From NCBI GenBank assembly GCA_016199325.1, contig JACQGW010000158.1, forward strand, positions 1-12,535: a DNA stretch of 12,535 bases, written 5' to 3'. Below are positions 1 to 8,249 of the stretch, piece by piece. Made by a program: the position numbers and the translations under genes. This DNA is from Chloroflexota bacterium. Its GTDB lineage: Bacteria > Chloroflexota > Dehalococcoidia > JACQGW01. Numbering within the stretch: position 1 is the first letter of the stretch; every line of letters starts with the position of its first letter. Under the pieces are notes generated by a model. The model ran no database searches. It had not been told where the DNA came from and worked only from the letters and a program-made list of their open reading frames with translations.

Positions 1-96
1 AGTGAAGGGGGCTTGACGGCCATCCTGAACTTGCGCACAAACGTGCTCAACGACCGCTACGACCTGGCACTGGCTGACTTGCGGAAGGCTGCCTAA
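1..96 (+). CDS. C-terminal fragment, probable transposase
   Basis: An open frame runs from the window edge to a TAA at 94-96 and encodes the last 31 residues of a protein that starts outside the window. The residues SEGGLTAILNLR, followed by a basic/acidic tail, resemble the C-terminal W-S-x-x-G-x-x-A-x-L-x-L-R pattern I associate with ISKra4/ISLre2-type transposases; that match is from memory. The context fits: the stop lies only about 25 bases from the point where the opposing permease gene stops resembling its family, as expected if an insertion sequence ends here. It could instead be the tail of an unrelated gene brought in by a rearrangement. The fragment is too short for a firm family call. 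Confidence 0.4.
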   Translation, partial: SEGGLTAILNLRTNVLNDRYDLALADLRKAA

Positions 97-121
97 CTGC
101 CTACATTCATGTCACCCGCAC
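97..121. mobile_element. Candidate insertion-sequence end / rearrangement junction
   Basis: Between the stop of the transposase-like fragment (96) and the last codons of recognisable permease sequence (about 122) lies a short stretch containing CATGTCACCCGCAC (109-122 region). It encodes the aberrant last residues of the DppC-like protein. If the flanking fragment is a transposase, this would be the terminal inverted repeat of the element. Only one end is visible, so neither the repeat nor a target-site duplication can be confirmed. Confidence 0.3.
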
Positions 122-835
122 CACGCCAAAGGTGGCGTTGACAACAAGAGGACTCACCACGCCAGGCAGGATGTGCCGGGCGATGAGCCTCCTGTCTCTC
201 GCCCCCAGGCAGCGCGCCGCCAGAACGTAGTCGGCCTCCCGCAGCGACAGGACCTGGCCGCGTATCAGACGTTGAGGGGCCGGCCAGGTAAGCAGGCCAA
301 TGGCAAGCATCACGGTATAGATGCTGGGGCCGAGCAGGGCGATGAAGAACAGAATGATGATCAGGTTGGGGAAGCACATGACGATGTCGACGACGCGCTG
401 AAGGATCGTGTCGACCCAGCCGCCGTAATAGCCGGATATGGCGCCGAGGAGCACGGCGATGACCTCGTAAATGCCGACGGACACCAGGCCCACCGTCATC
501 GATACCCGGGCCCCCCAGAGGACCCGACTCAAGACGTCCCTGCCAAAGGTATCAGTGCCCAGCAGGAAATCCCGGCTGGGGGGCTGGCGAGAAACGTCGA
601 AGTGGACCCGTAGTGGGTCGTAAGGGGATACAACCGGTGCGAAGATGGCGGCCAGGATCAACAGCGTGAGCATGCCCATGCCCATCAGCGCCACCCGATG
701 GCGGAGGAATCGCCGAAGCGCTCGCCGCCGCGGACTATACTGCTCGCCCGCCTGGGTCATGCTTATGGCAAGGGGCACTCCACCCGCCGTTCCGTTACGA
801 TCTGTTCGACGTGCACTGCTTGTGATTTCGCCCAT
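107..835 (-). pseudogene. DppC-like ABC permease, 3'-truncated
   Basis: Inner-membrane permease subunit of a dipeptide/oligopeptide/nickel-type ABC importer. Visible are a basic N-terminus, a first membrane helix ending in the family-typical FAPVVSPYDP, the LLGTDTFGRDVLSR motif, several hydrophobic helices, and the EAA-loop region (YVLAARCLGARDRRLIARHILPG) that contacts the ATPase. The protein then ends abruptly at NATFGVVRVT. Family members continue for about 50-60 residues with a final helix and an ALSFLGLG-type segment, and none of the three frames downstream encodes this. The gene is therefore truncated by the junction near 107-122 and is probably non-functional. Translation may start at the ATG at 835, 27 bases after the upstream permease stop, or at an internal ATG at 760 that gives a more typical N-terminus; neither has a strong ribosome-binding site. 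Confidence 0.85.
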
Positions 836-862
836 CTTCTATTCGCAGTTTGCCCTTCCCAT

Positions 863-1825
863 TCAGCTATAGCGGATGCGAGGGTCGACCACCACGTAGG
901 CCAGGTCGGCCAGGAGGTTGCTGGCCAGGACCAGGATAGCGCTCACCGAGACGACCCCCATGAGCACGGGGTAGTCGCGGTTCATGGTTGCCGCAAAGAT
1001 CATCTGTCCCATGCCCGGCCAACTGAAGATGGTCTCCGTGATCACCGCTCCACTGAGGAGTTGCGGGATGCTCAGCCCCAGCAGTGTGACGATGGGGAGC
1101 AGGGCATTCCGAAAGACGTGGCGCATGGTGACTACCCGCTCTTGCAGCCCTTTGGCGCGGGCAGTGGTCACGTAGTCGGCGTGCATCACGTCCAGCACGC
1201 TCGCTCGGGTGTAGCGTGCCCAGATCGCCGTGTTGTGCATGCCCAGAATGAAGGCAGGCATGGCCAGGTGCTTGATCTGATCCCAGAGAGAGGGAGGAAT
1301 ACCTGGTGTGGCCATGCCGAAGGCGGGCAGCCATTGCAGGTGGAGGGCGAAGACGTAGATCAACACCAGGGCGATGAAGAATGCCGGCGTGGACCACTGG
1401 GCCAGAACGAAGATGCTGAGCGCGTAGTCCAGCTTGCTGTACTGGCGCAAGGCCATGACGATGCCAGCGGGTATGCCCAGGGCCAGCGAAAGCAGGAGAG
1501 ACGCCACGGCCAAGCGCAGGGTGGCGCCCATCCGCTCCTGCAGCATATCGCTCACGCGGGTATGCCACTTGAGAGAGGAGCCCAGGTTGCCGCGCACGGC
1601 CTCCTTGAGCCAGAGGGTATAGCGCACCGGGACAGGCTTGTCCAGGCCGAGGGAAGCCCGAATGGCCTGGAGCTCTTCGGGGGTCGCTTGCTGGATTTGG
1701 TCAAGGGGAATGACCATCAGAACGGGGTCGCCGGGCGCGAGGCTGATCATCGTGAATACCAGGATGGTGATACCGAAGAACACCGGGACGCTGATGAGCA
1801 AGCGTTGCACAACGTATCGCCACAT
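863..1825 (-). CDS. DppB-like ABC transporter permease
   Basis: Integral membrane permease of a peptide/oligopeptide/nickel-type (PepT family) ABC importer; it would pair with a DppC-type subunit and two ATPases. At 320 residues it has normal length. The N-terminus MWRYVVQRLLISVPVFFGIT forms the first membrane helix and is followed by the family-typical TMISLAPGDPV. Further hydrophobic helices follow, then an EAA-loop segment DYVTTARAKGLQERVVTMRHVFRNALLP near residues 215-242, and a C-terminal VDPRIRYS. The ATG at 1825 is preceded by GAGGGG at good distance. It lies 67 bases after the solute-binding protein stop, with a stem-loop between them, so the two are probably co-transcribed. Substrate specificity cannot be told from the permease. 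Confidence 0.93.
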   Translation of the reverse strand: MWRYVVQRLLISVPVFFGITILVFTMISLAPGDPVLMVIPLDQIQQATPEELQAIRASLGLDKPVPVRYTLWLKEAVRGNLGSSLKWHTRVSDMLQERMGATLRLAVASLLLSLALGIPAGIVMALRQYSKLDYALSIFVLAQWSTPAFFIALVLIYVFALHLQWLPAFGMATPGIPPSLWDQIKHLAMPAFILGMHNTAIWARYTRASVLDVMHADYVTTARAKGLQERVVTMRHVFRNALLPIVTLLGLSIPQLLSGAVITETIFSWPGMGQMIFAATMNRDYPVLMGVVSVSAILVLASNLLADLAYVVVDPRIRYS

Positions 1826-1846
1826 GTGTAGTCCCCTCGGTGCCTC

Positions 1847-1877
1847 GCCGGGGGCAGAGCGCTACCCTGCCCCCGGC
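1847..1877 (-). promoter_or_regulatory. Intergenic stem-loop between binding protein and permease
   Basis: An 11-bp perfect inverted repeat (GCCGGGGGCAG at 1847-1857 and its complement at 1867-1877) with a 9-base loop lies 15 bases after the binding-protein stop and 21 bases before the permease start. No T-run follows on the minus strand, so it is not a typical terminator. In binding-protein operons such hairpins often block 3' decay or attenuate read-through, so that the binding protein is made in excess over the permeases; that role is inferred here. Confidence 0.6.
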
Positions 1878-1892
1878 TCTGGCAAACCCTGG

Positions 1893-3770
1893 CTATTCAG
1901 ATAGCCACCAGGTCTCCGGTTTCCGCCAGAACTGCAGGTCTCCACCGCCCATGACGTTGTCGGGGCCGTGCAGCTTGCTGCTCCAGCCCTGAATAGTGGT
2001 GGGTGCGACGAAGGGCATGAAGGTTGCGTCCTCATAGACCCAAAGGTCGATCTTGTGGAAGAGGGGTTTGGCCTTTTCAATGTCGGCGGTGGACCGGACT
2101 TGCTCGATCACCTTGTCCAGTTCGAGTGAGCCCGCAGTATAGCCAACATACTCAGCCGGTGTCTTGCCCTCGCGTTGCTCCGGTTTAAGGGGAGCAACCC
2201 AGTAGTTGCCCCAGTTCTGAGCGCTCTGGGTGTGGAACCAGTTGCTGTCTTCCCAGGGATCCCCGAAGGCAGGAATGTACGCGATGAAGAACCACAACTT
2301 CTCCCGCTGCGTGTAATACAGCGGATCAACGACCCCTGCCTCAAGGGGCAAGATGTCGGCCGTGATGCCGATATCCTTGAGGTTAGCCTGCGCCACCGTA
2401 GCGAATTCAGCCCGAGGCTTGAGCCCCGGGGTGAAAGCGATGGTCAGCTTCTTGCCGAAATCAAGGCCGCCCGCCTGAAAGAGCTCCCTGGCTTTCTTGG
2501 GATCGTACGGGTAAGGCTTCAGCTCTGGATCCGCCTGCCAGGTCCTCGGTACGAACAGGGGCCTCACGTCGGGGTTTCCATACCCAGCCAGAACCGTCTT
2601 CACGTACGAGTTCCGGTCGAAGGCGTGGGCGAACCCTAAGCGGACCCGCTTGTCTCGCAACTCCTTCTGCATGTAGTTCATCCAGAAGCCCCAGGTCTTG
2701 ATTTCCGGGTCGTCCTTGATCACCAGCTTGGGGTTGCCCTTGACACGGTTGGCATCCAGAGGCTTGACATTCGGGACCAGGTGTACCTGGCCGGCCTCGA
2801 GCGCTGCGAAGGCAGCATCGTAGTCGGCGATGCGCACGATGATCTTGTCCAGATTTGGACGTCCGAGGTAGTAGTTCTCGTTCGCCTCGAACTCGGTGTA
2901 CTGTCCGGAAACGTGCTTGATCGGCTTGAACGGCCCACTGGTCACCGCATTGTTCAGCCACCTCGGGTCGTCGGCTATCTTGTCCAGGGGCACCCCCTCC
3001 CACACGTGCTTTGGTGCCGGACGCAACCAGCTCGCAATCCGATATCGGATGGCATTGTTGGGCTTGCTCATCTTGAGCTTGATCGTATAGTCGTCCACCT
3101 TGACCACGCCGGGGATGCTGTTGGCCTCACCCTTCTGGTACTCGGGCACTCCCTGGACCGATGCGAAGGCGTACAGCATCCCCGGGGGCTGTAGCTTTGG
3201 GCTGCAGAGACTGTACAGGGTCCAGACCACGTCGTCCGCGGTGAATGGCTTGCCGTCGTTCCACTTCACCCCCTGCCGCAGCTTGATCGTCCACTCCATG
3301 CCATCGGGTGAGGGATCAAGATTGGTCGCCAGCCTTGGCTCAAGCTTACCGGTGACCATGTCCATTACGAACAGAAAGTCATAAGACAGGCTCCGGAGTC
3401 GCTCGTCATCAAAGCCAACCAACCAGAAGAGACCTCCCCTGAGGGGTTCTCCTGCGGTGAGGACGGCAGTCCCACCCTTGCGAGGCGCGGCGGCCGAGGT
3501 GGTAGGAGCCGTCGCCGGCGCTGGTTTGGCCGCTGTGGGAACAGCGGTAGACGCTGCCGGAGCCGCCGGCGTGGTAGGTTCAGGCACCCTGGTCACGGCC
3601 GGGGCCTGAGTCGCCGATGGAGCTTTGGGAACTGATGTTGTCGGCGCCGGGGCCGGAGCCGGCTGGCACGATGCCAGAAGCGGGAAGGCCAGGCCGGCCA
3701 CGGACGCCGACGCTATCCTGAGAAGCTGCCTGCGAGTGATCGAGCCCCGGTCGCTGTTCGAGTTGACCAT
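1893..3770 (-). CDS. ABC transporter substrate-binding lipoprotein, family 5
   Basis: Extracytoplasmic solute-binding protein (SBP_bac_5, DppA/OppA-like) that captures substrate for the permeases downstream. The ATG at 3770 is preceded by GGAGGAGG five bases away, so I prefer it to an ATG 13 codons upstream; the product is 625 residues. Residues 12-18 (TRRQLLR) look like a twin-arginine motif, followed by a hydrophobic stretch and the lipobox LASC, with Cys35 as the lipidation site. A Pro/Ala/Thr-rich linker spans about 36-100. The mature fold follows, with family-typical stretches such as TIKLRQGVKWNDGKPFTADDVVWTL and LGFAHAFDRN. Family 5 proteins bind peptides, nickel, glycosides or opines, and the specificity cannot be read here. 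It is the first gene of the operon. The Tat signal would imply export after folding, which is unusual but known for such lipoproteins in this kind of bacterium. Confidence 0.93.
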   Translation of the reverse strand: MVNSNSDRGSITRRQLLRIASASVAGLAFPLLASCQPAPAPAPTTSVPKAPSATQAPAVTRVPEPTTPAAPAASTAVPTAAKPAPATAPTTSAAAPRKGGTAVLTAGEPLRGGLFWLVGFDDERLRSLSYDFLFVMDMVTGKLEPRLATNLDPSPDGMEWTIKLRQGVKWNDGKPFTADDVVWTLYSLCSPKLQPPGMLYAFASVQGVPEYQKGEANSIPGVVKVDDYTIKLKMSKPNNAIRYRIASWLRPAPKHVWEGVPLDKIADDPRWLNNAVTSGPFKPIKHVSGQYTEFEANENYYLGRPNLDKIIVRIADYDAAFAALEAGQVHLVPNVKPLDANRVKGNPKLVIKDDPEIKTWGFWMNYMQKELRDKRVRLGFAHAFDRNSYVKTVLAGYGNPDVRPLFVPRTWQADPELKPYPYDPKKARELFQAGGLDFGKKLTIAFTPGLKPRAEFATVAQANLKDIGITADILPLEAGVVDPLYYTQREKLWFFIAYIPAFGDPWEDSNWFHTQSAQNWGNYWVAPLKPEQREGKTPAEYVGYTAGSLELDKVIEQVRSTADIEKAKPLFHKIDLWVYEDATFMPFVAPTTIQGWSSKLHGPDNVMGGGDLQFWRKPETWWLSE

Positions 3771-4171
3771 TGCCTCCTCCTCAGAGTCCTCTATCTTTCT
3801 TCCACCCAACCCTAGACATTCTCAGATGAATTGGCACACTTCCTTGATCGCTGATGGGAAGCGGCACGTGCTGGCAGCGTTCTCGATTCCGCGCGGGAAC
3901 ATCTTCAATTATGGCCGAAGGCCGATCCCTGTCAATGGCACTTGTGCGCTATCGTACCGGTGAATACGTGCCGCCATCGGGGCTAACCAGGTGGCAATCC
4001 GTGTGGTATACTGCAGCAGGTCAGCCTCCATCCGCTCGACTCGTGGGCCCTGTACGCGATGGCTGAAGACCAGCCCTCAGTGGATTGCCCCGCTGATGGC
4101 GCCAGGCCGCCCGCTGTGAGTCGCTCGGACCAATGGCGTCGCACGACTGTCATAGCTAGCGGAGGTGGGTG
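3771..4171. promoter_or_regulatory. Divergent intergenic region
   Basis: About 400 bases separate the minus-strand transporter operon from the plus-strand regulator, so both promoters should lie here. Codon-like structure is absent. The binding-protein side shows a strong Shine-Dalgarno (3771-3778) but no clear -10/-35 pair. The regulator side has the TATACT hexamer described separately. I saw no long inverted repeat that would mark an operator. The divergent arrangement is compatible with the regulator controlling the transporter, but this is inference. Confidence 0.5.
3984..4012 (+). promoter_or_regulatory. Candidate promoter for the MalT-like regulator
   Basis: TATACT at 4007-4012 matches five of six bases of the -10 consensus and lies about 160 bases upstream of the regulator start. 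A weak -35 (TAACCA, three of six) sits 17 bases upstream. The assignment rests on the -10 alone. Confidence 0.25.
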
Positions 4172-7009
4172 ATGACGGAGCGCTTTCTGGCGCCGGGACT
4201 CGGGGACAACAGCGTCGAGGTGCCAAACCTCAGGCTCGAGGCGCGCCCGCGCCTCGAATCCAGGCTTCGACGCGCGCTCACGGGGCGCCTGACCCTGCTG
4301 GCGGCCGCCCCTGGCTATGGGAAGACGGTGGCCCTGGCCAGGGCAGCGCAACTGGACTCTCGTCCCGCCCTCTGGTATCGCTGCGCCTCCGGCGACAGGT
4401 GCGCAAACCTGGCGCGCGAGATTGCGCTGGCGGTCGCCCCCACGGATGGAAGCGTGGAGCCTGCCGAAGCCGAGGGTGGCCCGTGGGAAACCGCATTGAG
4501 CGTCGCCCTTCACTCGGTGCGGCAGCCCCACCTGCTCTTGCTCGACGACGTGGACCGCCTTCCTGCTGCCGAAGCAGGTCGCCTTACCTCCTTTCTCGCC
4601 GCCGAGCTACCGCCCGGATGGCACGCGCTGATCGCCAGCCGCCGCGAAAGCCCTCTGCCCGAGGTTGCCAGGCTGATCTGTCAGGGACTGGTGGATCGCT
4701 TGGACGAGCACGATCTCGCCTTCGACGTCGACGAGGCCGGCGCGGCCGCCGATGCCTGGGGCGTTGGGCACTCCGATCCCGATCCAGCCTGCCGCGACGC
4801 CCAGGGCTGGCCTCTGGGCGTGCTGGCGATTCTCAGGGGACGCGATCACCTGCTCGCCGACTACTTCCAGGGCTCGGTGCTGGCTGCACTGCCTCCTCGC
4901 ATCGGCCGCTTCCTCAAGGCGACGGCGGTGCTGGACCGGCTCACGCCAGAGGCTTGCCGGGACGTGACCGGGTTCCGGAACGCCACGCACCTGCTGGACG
5001 AAGTCACCGCTTCGCACCTGTTTGTGCTCCGCCATCCGCATGGCCTCTCGTATCACCCCCAGTTCCGAGCGGCGCTTCTGGACATGGCTGACCGCACCGG
5101 GTCGATCCAGCTCGCCCGCTGCTATGAGCGAGCGATCGAGCATCACCTCTCCCGGGGCGACGTTCAGGCAGCGGTGGATACGGCCGGCGCCACTGGGAAC
5201 TGGTCGCGGGTGGCGGAAATTGTGCGCAGCGCGGCCCCTGGCCTCATCGCCGATGCTCGAGGCGCCGACATGGCAGCCTGGACGGCCAACCTCTCGCCGG
5301 AAGTACTGGCCCAGGAACCCTGGCTCCTGCACTACCGTGGGGTCGGGCTGCGACTCGCCGGCGACGACGCCTACGCGGCCCTGTGGCGGATGCAAGAACA
5401 GGCTCGCGACGCCTTTGCCGCCGAAGGCAACCGCGAAGGGCGAGCCCGCGCCCTGGCTGAGCTTGGCACTCTGGCCTGTCTCCGGCGCCAACCGGCGCAG
5501 GCCAGGCTGCTCCTGGAGGAAGCGCGAGCCGAGCTCGCAGATAGCGATTTGACGCTCTACGGCTCCGTCCTTTCCTCCCTGGCCGAAGCCTACCTGGCCC
5601 TTAGCCAGTTGTCGGACGCTGTGCGCGCCGGCGAAGAGGCCCTGGCTCTTGGCGGGAGCAACGCCGCTTCCTCGGTGATCAGCGTGCGGGCGCAGGCGCT
5701 CCTGCACCTGGCGCTGGTGCGCGTGCGTGAGGGCCACCCCACGCAGGCCATCGAGGTCGCCTCACGCGCCCTGGACCTCGCACGCCACCACCAGTTGCAC
5801 CCGCACACCCGGGTGTTCAGCACGTACGTGTTCGGGTTCGCCCATCTCAACAAAGGGGAGTTCGAGCGCGGTCTGGAGTTGCTGACTCAGGCGGCGACGC
5901 TGGCCCAGGAGCACGGGCTCGATCATCTCCTCCTCCGGATCAGCAGCACGAGGGCAGCCGCTCTCACGGCCCTGTACCGATTGGACGAGGCCGACGTACT
6001 GTTTCAGAAGGCCAATAATTCGGTTGCCTATCTGGGCGACATCGGCTACCTGAGGATTTTCCAGGATCGGCTGGTCGAGGCGCGGTTGATCTTTCAGCAA
6101 CAACTGGACGAGAGTCTGCGCGGAGCCAGCGAAGCCGACGTGGCGCGGGCGAAAACGGCGCTGGGGGTCATCGCTCTGCGCACGAAGCGGCCGGCGGAGG
6201 CCGAGCGCTGGCTGCTCGAAGCCGCGACCAGCTTCGAGCGAACCGGCGCTCGGTTTCGCCTCGCCGGGACGCGCCTGCACCTGGCGCATCTGTACTTTCT
6301 TACCAAGGAGCCGCAGCGGGCGAAGCGCCTCCTGCAGGCGGCTCTCGACTTCGCCGTCCAGGAACAGTGCTACGCCTTCTTCTTCTGGCACCCGGAAACC
6401 TTCGCCCGGTTGGCCGTCGAAGCGTTGCGTCTGGGGATTCACCCCGAGTGGGTCGAGTTGCTGTGCATGCGCGGGCTCCGCAGCCGGGACCTGCGCGAGC
6501 TCTTGCCCCTCATGTCGGATCGGAACCCGGCCGTCAGGGAGCCAGCCGTACGCATCGTCGAGGTGATCCTGGACCGCGAGGGCATGTCCGCCGGCCTGGG
6601 GGAGCTACGCGACTGCGGCGACGACCCGGCGCGCGAGCGACTATTCAAGGCTCTGGTCGAAGGAAGACTGACCGCGCGCGGCCTTCTCCTGCTACGCCAT
6701 CAGTTCGGTCTGACCTGGGCCGAAACCGACGTTTTCGTCGAGTACTACCTGACCGGGGTCGACGTGGCGGCGGAGGGTCTGGAGCCGCAGCGGCGCGCGG
6801 TGGCGCGGCAGTTGATCCTGAGCGAGAACACGTTGATGCACCACGTTACCAGCATTCGCAGGAAGCTAGGATTCGGTCCTCGTAAAGGCTCGGCCGCCGT
6901 ATTGCTCTGGGCGCTGGTGGCAGGCATCACCAGGATGTCTTCTCCTTCCCACCCCTGGACTCCTCCGGACAATGCCCGTACTCAGCTCGAGGTGACAGCC
7001 AGCGAATAG
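4172..7009 (+). CDS. MalT/LuxR-family ATP-dependent transcriptional regulator
   Basis: Large STAND-type regulator of 945 residues, a usual MalT-family length. These proteins hold ATP in an inactive state, sense a ligand through a TPR-like middle domain, and activate transcription through a C-terminal helix-turn-helix (HTH). A Walker A motif APGYGKT lies at about 46-52 in the family-typical context LTLLAAAPGYGKTVAL, and a Walker B LLLLDD at about 121-126. The region from about 330 to 760 is Ala/Leu/Arg-rich helical repeats (for example ARALAELGTLACLRRQPAQARLLLEEA), consistent with TPRs. The HTH (about 847-915) starts LTWAETDVFVEYYLTG and ends in a recognition-helix pattern SENTLMHHVTSIRRKLG, but has extra residues (VAAEGLEPQRRA) where family members run straight into the second helix. 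I chose ATG 4172 because GGAGG at 4161-4165 is six bases upstream; an adjacent GTG at 4169 is too close. The ligand is unknown. Confidence 0.88.
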   Translation: MTERFLAPGLGDNSVEVPNLRLEARPRLESRLRRALTGRLTLLAAAPGYGKTVALARAAQLDSRPALWYRCASGDRCANLAREIALAVAPTDGSVEPAEAEGGPWETALSVALHSVRQPHLLLLDDVDRLPAAEAGRLTSFLAAELPPGWHALIASRRESPLPEVARLICQGLVDRLDEHDLAFDVDEAGAAADAWGVGHSDPDPACRDAQGWPLGVLAILRGRDHLLADYFQGSVLAALPPRIGRFLKATAVLDRLTPEACRDVTGFRNATHLLDEVTASHLFVLRHPHGLSYHPQFRAALLDMADRTGSIQLARCYERAIEHHLSRGDVQAAVDTAGATGNWSRVAEIVRSAAPGLIADARGADMAAWTANLSPEVLAQEPWLLHYRGVGLRLAGDDAYAALWRMQEQARDAFAAEGNREGRARALAELGTLACLRRQPAQARLLLEEARAELADSDLTLYGSVLSSLAEAYLALSQLSDAVRAGEEALALGGSNAASSVISVRAQALLHLALVRVREGHPTQAIEVASRALDLARHHQLHPHTRVFSTYVFGFAHLNKGEFERGLELLTQAATLAQEHGLDHLLLRISSTRAAALTALYRLDEADVLFQKANNSVAYLGDIGYLRIFQDRLVEARLIFQQQLDESLRGASEADVARAKTALGVIALRTKRPAEAERWLLEAATSFERTGARFRLAGTRLHLAHLYFLTKEPQRAKRLLQAALDFAVQEQCYAFFFWHPETFARLAVEALRLGIHPEWVELLCMRGLRSRDLRELLPLMSDRNPAVREPAVRIVEVILDREGMSAGLGELRDCGDDPARERLFKALVEGRLTARGLLLLRHQFGLTWAETDVFVEYYLTGVDVAAEGLEPQRRAVARQLILSENTLMHHVTSIRRKLGFGPRKGSAAVLLWALVAGITRMSSPSHPWTPPDNARTQLEVTASE

Positions 7010-7047
7010 CTCTCCGTAGAGCAACTTCCCGCCTTCTCCTTCGGCGG
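7009..7047 (+). terminator. Two small hairpins after the regulator
   Basis: A 5-bp hairpin (GCTCT/AGAGC, 7009-7022) begins at the stop codon, and a second 5-bp hairpin (CCGCC/GGCGG, 7029-7047) follows. No T-run accompanies either, so termination here is weakly supported. Confidence 0.2.
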
Positions 7048-7091
7048 ACTGATAGCGCAAAAGTGCCATAGTCGCCCTCCCCTTCCCCCTG

Positions 7092-7097
7092 TATAGT
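7092..7097 (+). promoter_or_regulatory. Candidate -10 element upstream of the dehydrogenase
   Basis: TATAGT lies 27 bases upstream of the dehydrogenase start, in a C-rich, otherwise featureless spacer. No credible -35 is seen at 16-18 bases. If real, the dehydrogenase has its own start site rather than depending on read-through from the regulator. Confidence 0.25.
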
Positions 7098-7124
7098 GGA
7101 AGCGCGGGTAAGGGAGGTGCGACC

Positions 7125-8129
7125 ATGACCGGGCGGCGACTTGTCTTCCGATCTGACCGAAAGGTCGAGCTCGAGGAGTATCCCATTCCGGAGCCAGGGC
7201 CGAATCAAGTTCTGGTGCGGGTGACTCACAGCTACGTCAGTGCCGGGAGCGAGACCCGCTTCTACCGGGTCAACCCCCCGGACGGCCCCCTCAAGCGAAG
7301 CACGGCTGGATACATGGCTGTAGGGAGAGTGGAGAAGCCTGGCCCTGGCGTGGTCGGTTTCGAGCCTGGAGATCGGGTGCTCACCTGCGGCTACCACGGC
7401 ACGCACTGGCTCGTGGATCTGGCGGACACCGGCCCCGGGAAGTGGTACATCGAGAAGCTGGACGATGCGGTGCCCGACCGGGTCGCCGGATTCACCATCC
7501 TGGGAGAGGTGGCGCTGCACAGTCTGCGCCGGGCCACCTTGCAGCTCGACGAGTCGGTAGCCGTCTTCGGCGTCGGCATCGTGGGTCAGCTTACGGTGCA
7601 GCTCGCGCGGGTGGCCGGGGCGTACCCGATCATCGCGGTGGACCTCTTCGACTCGCGCTTGCAGAAGGCCAAGCTGAGCGGTGCCACACACTTCGTAAAC
7701 GCCTCGCTGAGCGATCCGGTGGCGGCCGTCCGTGCGATCACCGGCGGCGCGGGCGCCGACGCGGTCTTCCACTGTGCGCCGGTCGCCAGCACCCTGCAGA
7801 CGGTGCTGGAGGCCGCGGCCGAGCGAGGCAAGGCCGTGCTGACAGCGCTGGTGGCTGGCACCGCCGAGATCGAGCTGGCTAATGCCTTGCTGCGGTCGGA
7901 GCGGACTATCGTCGCCGCCTACCCCATGGGCCTGACCCAACCTCACCCATACTGGCCCTGGACCCGACAGCGAAACCGCCGGACCTGCCTGCGGCTACTG
8001 AAATCAGGCGACCTGCGTCTCGATCATCTGGTCACGCACGTCGTACCCTATACGCAGGCCCAGGAGATGGTCGACCTGATGGTCCGCGGTGGCGACGAGT
8101 GGATGGGTATCGTCTTCACGTGGCCGTAA
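7125..8129 (+). CDS. Medium-chain dehydrogenase/reductase (zinc-less MDR)
   Basis: A 334-residue NAD(P)-dependent oxidoreductase of the alcohol dehydrogenase-like MDR superfamily. The N-terminal GroES-like half shows PGPNQVLVRVTHSYVSAGSE and GRVEKPGPGVVGFEPGDRV. The Rossmann half has VFGVGIVGQ (GxGxxG at 149-154), and Asp173 at the end of the second strand favours NAD(H). At the position where zinc enzymes have Cys (CGICGTD pattern) the sequence reads YVSAGSETRF, and the structural-zinc Cys cluster is also absent. This places it with the non-zinc branch (BchC-like or VSPGTE-type members) whose substrates are mostly unassigned. The start ATG has AGGGAGGTG five to six bases upstream. It lies 115 bases after the regulator, on the same strand. 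Its 3' end converges on the orphan T-box region. Confidence 0.88.
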   Translation: MTGRRLVFRSDRKVELEEYPIPEPGPNQVLVRVTHSYVSAGSETRFYRVNPPDGPLKRSTAGYMAVGRVEKPGPGVVGFEPGDRVLTCGYHGTHWLVDLADTGPGKWYIEKLDDAVPDRVAGFTILGEVALHSLRRATLQLDESVAVFGVGIVGQLTVQLARVAGAYPIIAVDLFDSRLQKAKLSGATHFVNASLSDPVAAVRAITGGAGADAVFHCAPVASTLQTVLEAAAERGKAVLTALVAGTAEIELANALLRSERTIVAAYPMGLTQPHPYWPWTRQRNRRTCLRLLKSGDLRLDHLVTHVVPYTQAQEMVDLMVRGGDEWMGIVFTWP

Positions 8130-8216
8130 GGTGGATTCCTTGTTCAGCCGTGCTGTACTACGCCGTTTTCGGCTGGTCAATGTGGTAGTCACGTACCATG
8201 GCCGCGTCCACGCTAC

Positions 8217-8249
8217 AAAAAGGAGGGGCGCACCGCCGTGCGCCCCTCC
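8217..8249 (-). terminator. Intrinsic terminator of the T-box leader
   Basis: On the minus strand a perfect 12-bp stem (GGAGGGGCGCAC with its complement, 4-base loop) is followed directly by TTTTT. Its downstream arm contains CGCCCCT, which can instead pair with the AGGG and GCG parts of the T-box to form the antiterminator. This gives the mutually exclusive pairing expected of a transcriptional T-box. Confidence 0.9.

Noticed and set aside
698..1831. 377-codon plus-strand open frame over the DppB-like gene
   Set aside because: It is antisense to a clear permease, is rich in His/Gln/Gly/Arg with no recognisable domain, and is explained by high GC content.
4607..5737. 376-codon minus-strand open frame inside the MalT-like gene
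   Set aside because: It is antisense to a gene with clear Walker motifs; its composition is that of a shadow frame and it has no supporting start signal.
8162..8173. GCCG-TTTT-CGGC hairpin as terminator for the dehydrogenase
   Set aside because: The 4-bp stem lacks a following T-run, so it is too weak to support termination.
8158..8199. 13-codon minus-strand ORF (MVRDYHIDQPKTA) just after the T-box terminator
   Set aside because: It has no good ribosome-binding site, and its composition does not suggest an amino-acid-specific leader peptide or the start of a known synthetase. It is too short to call.
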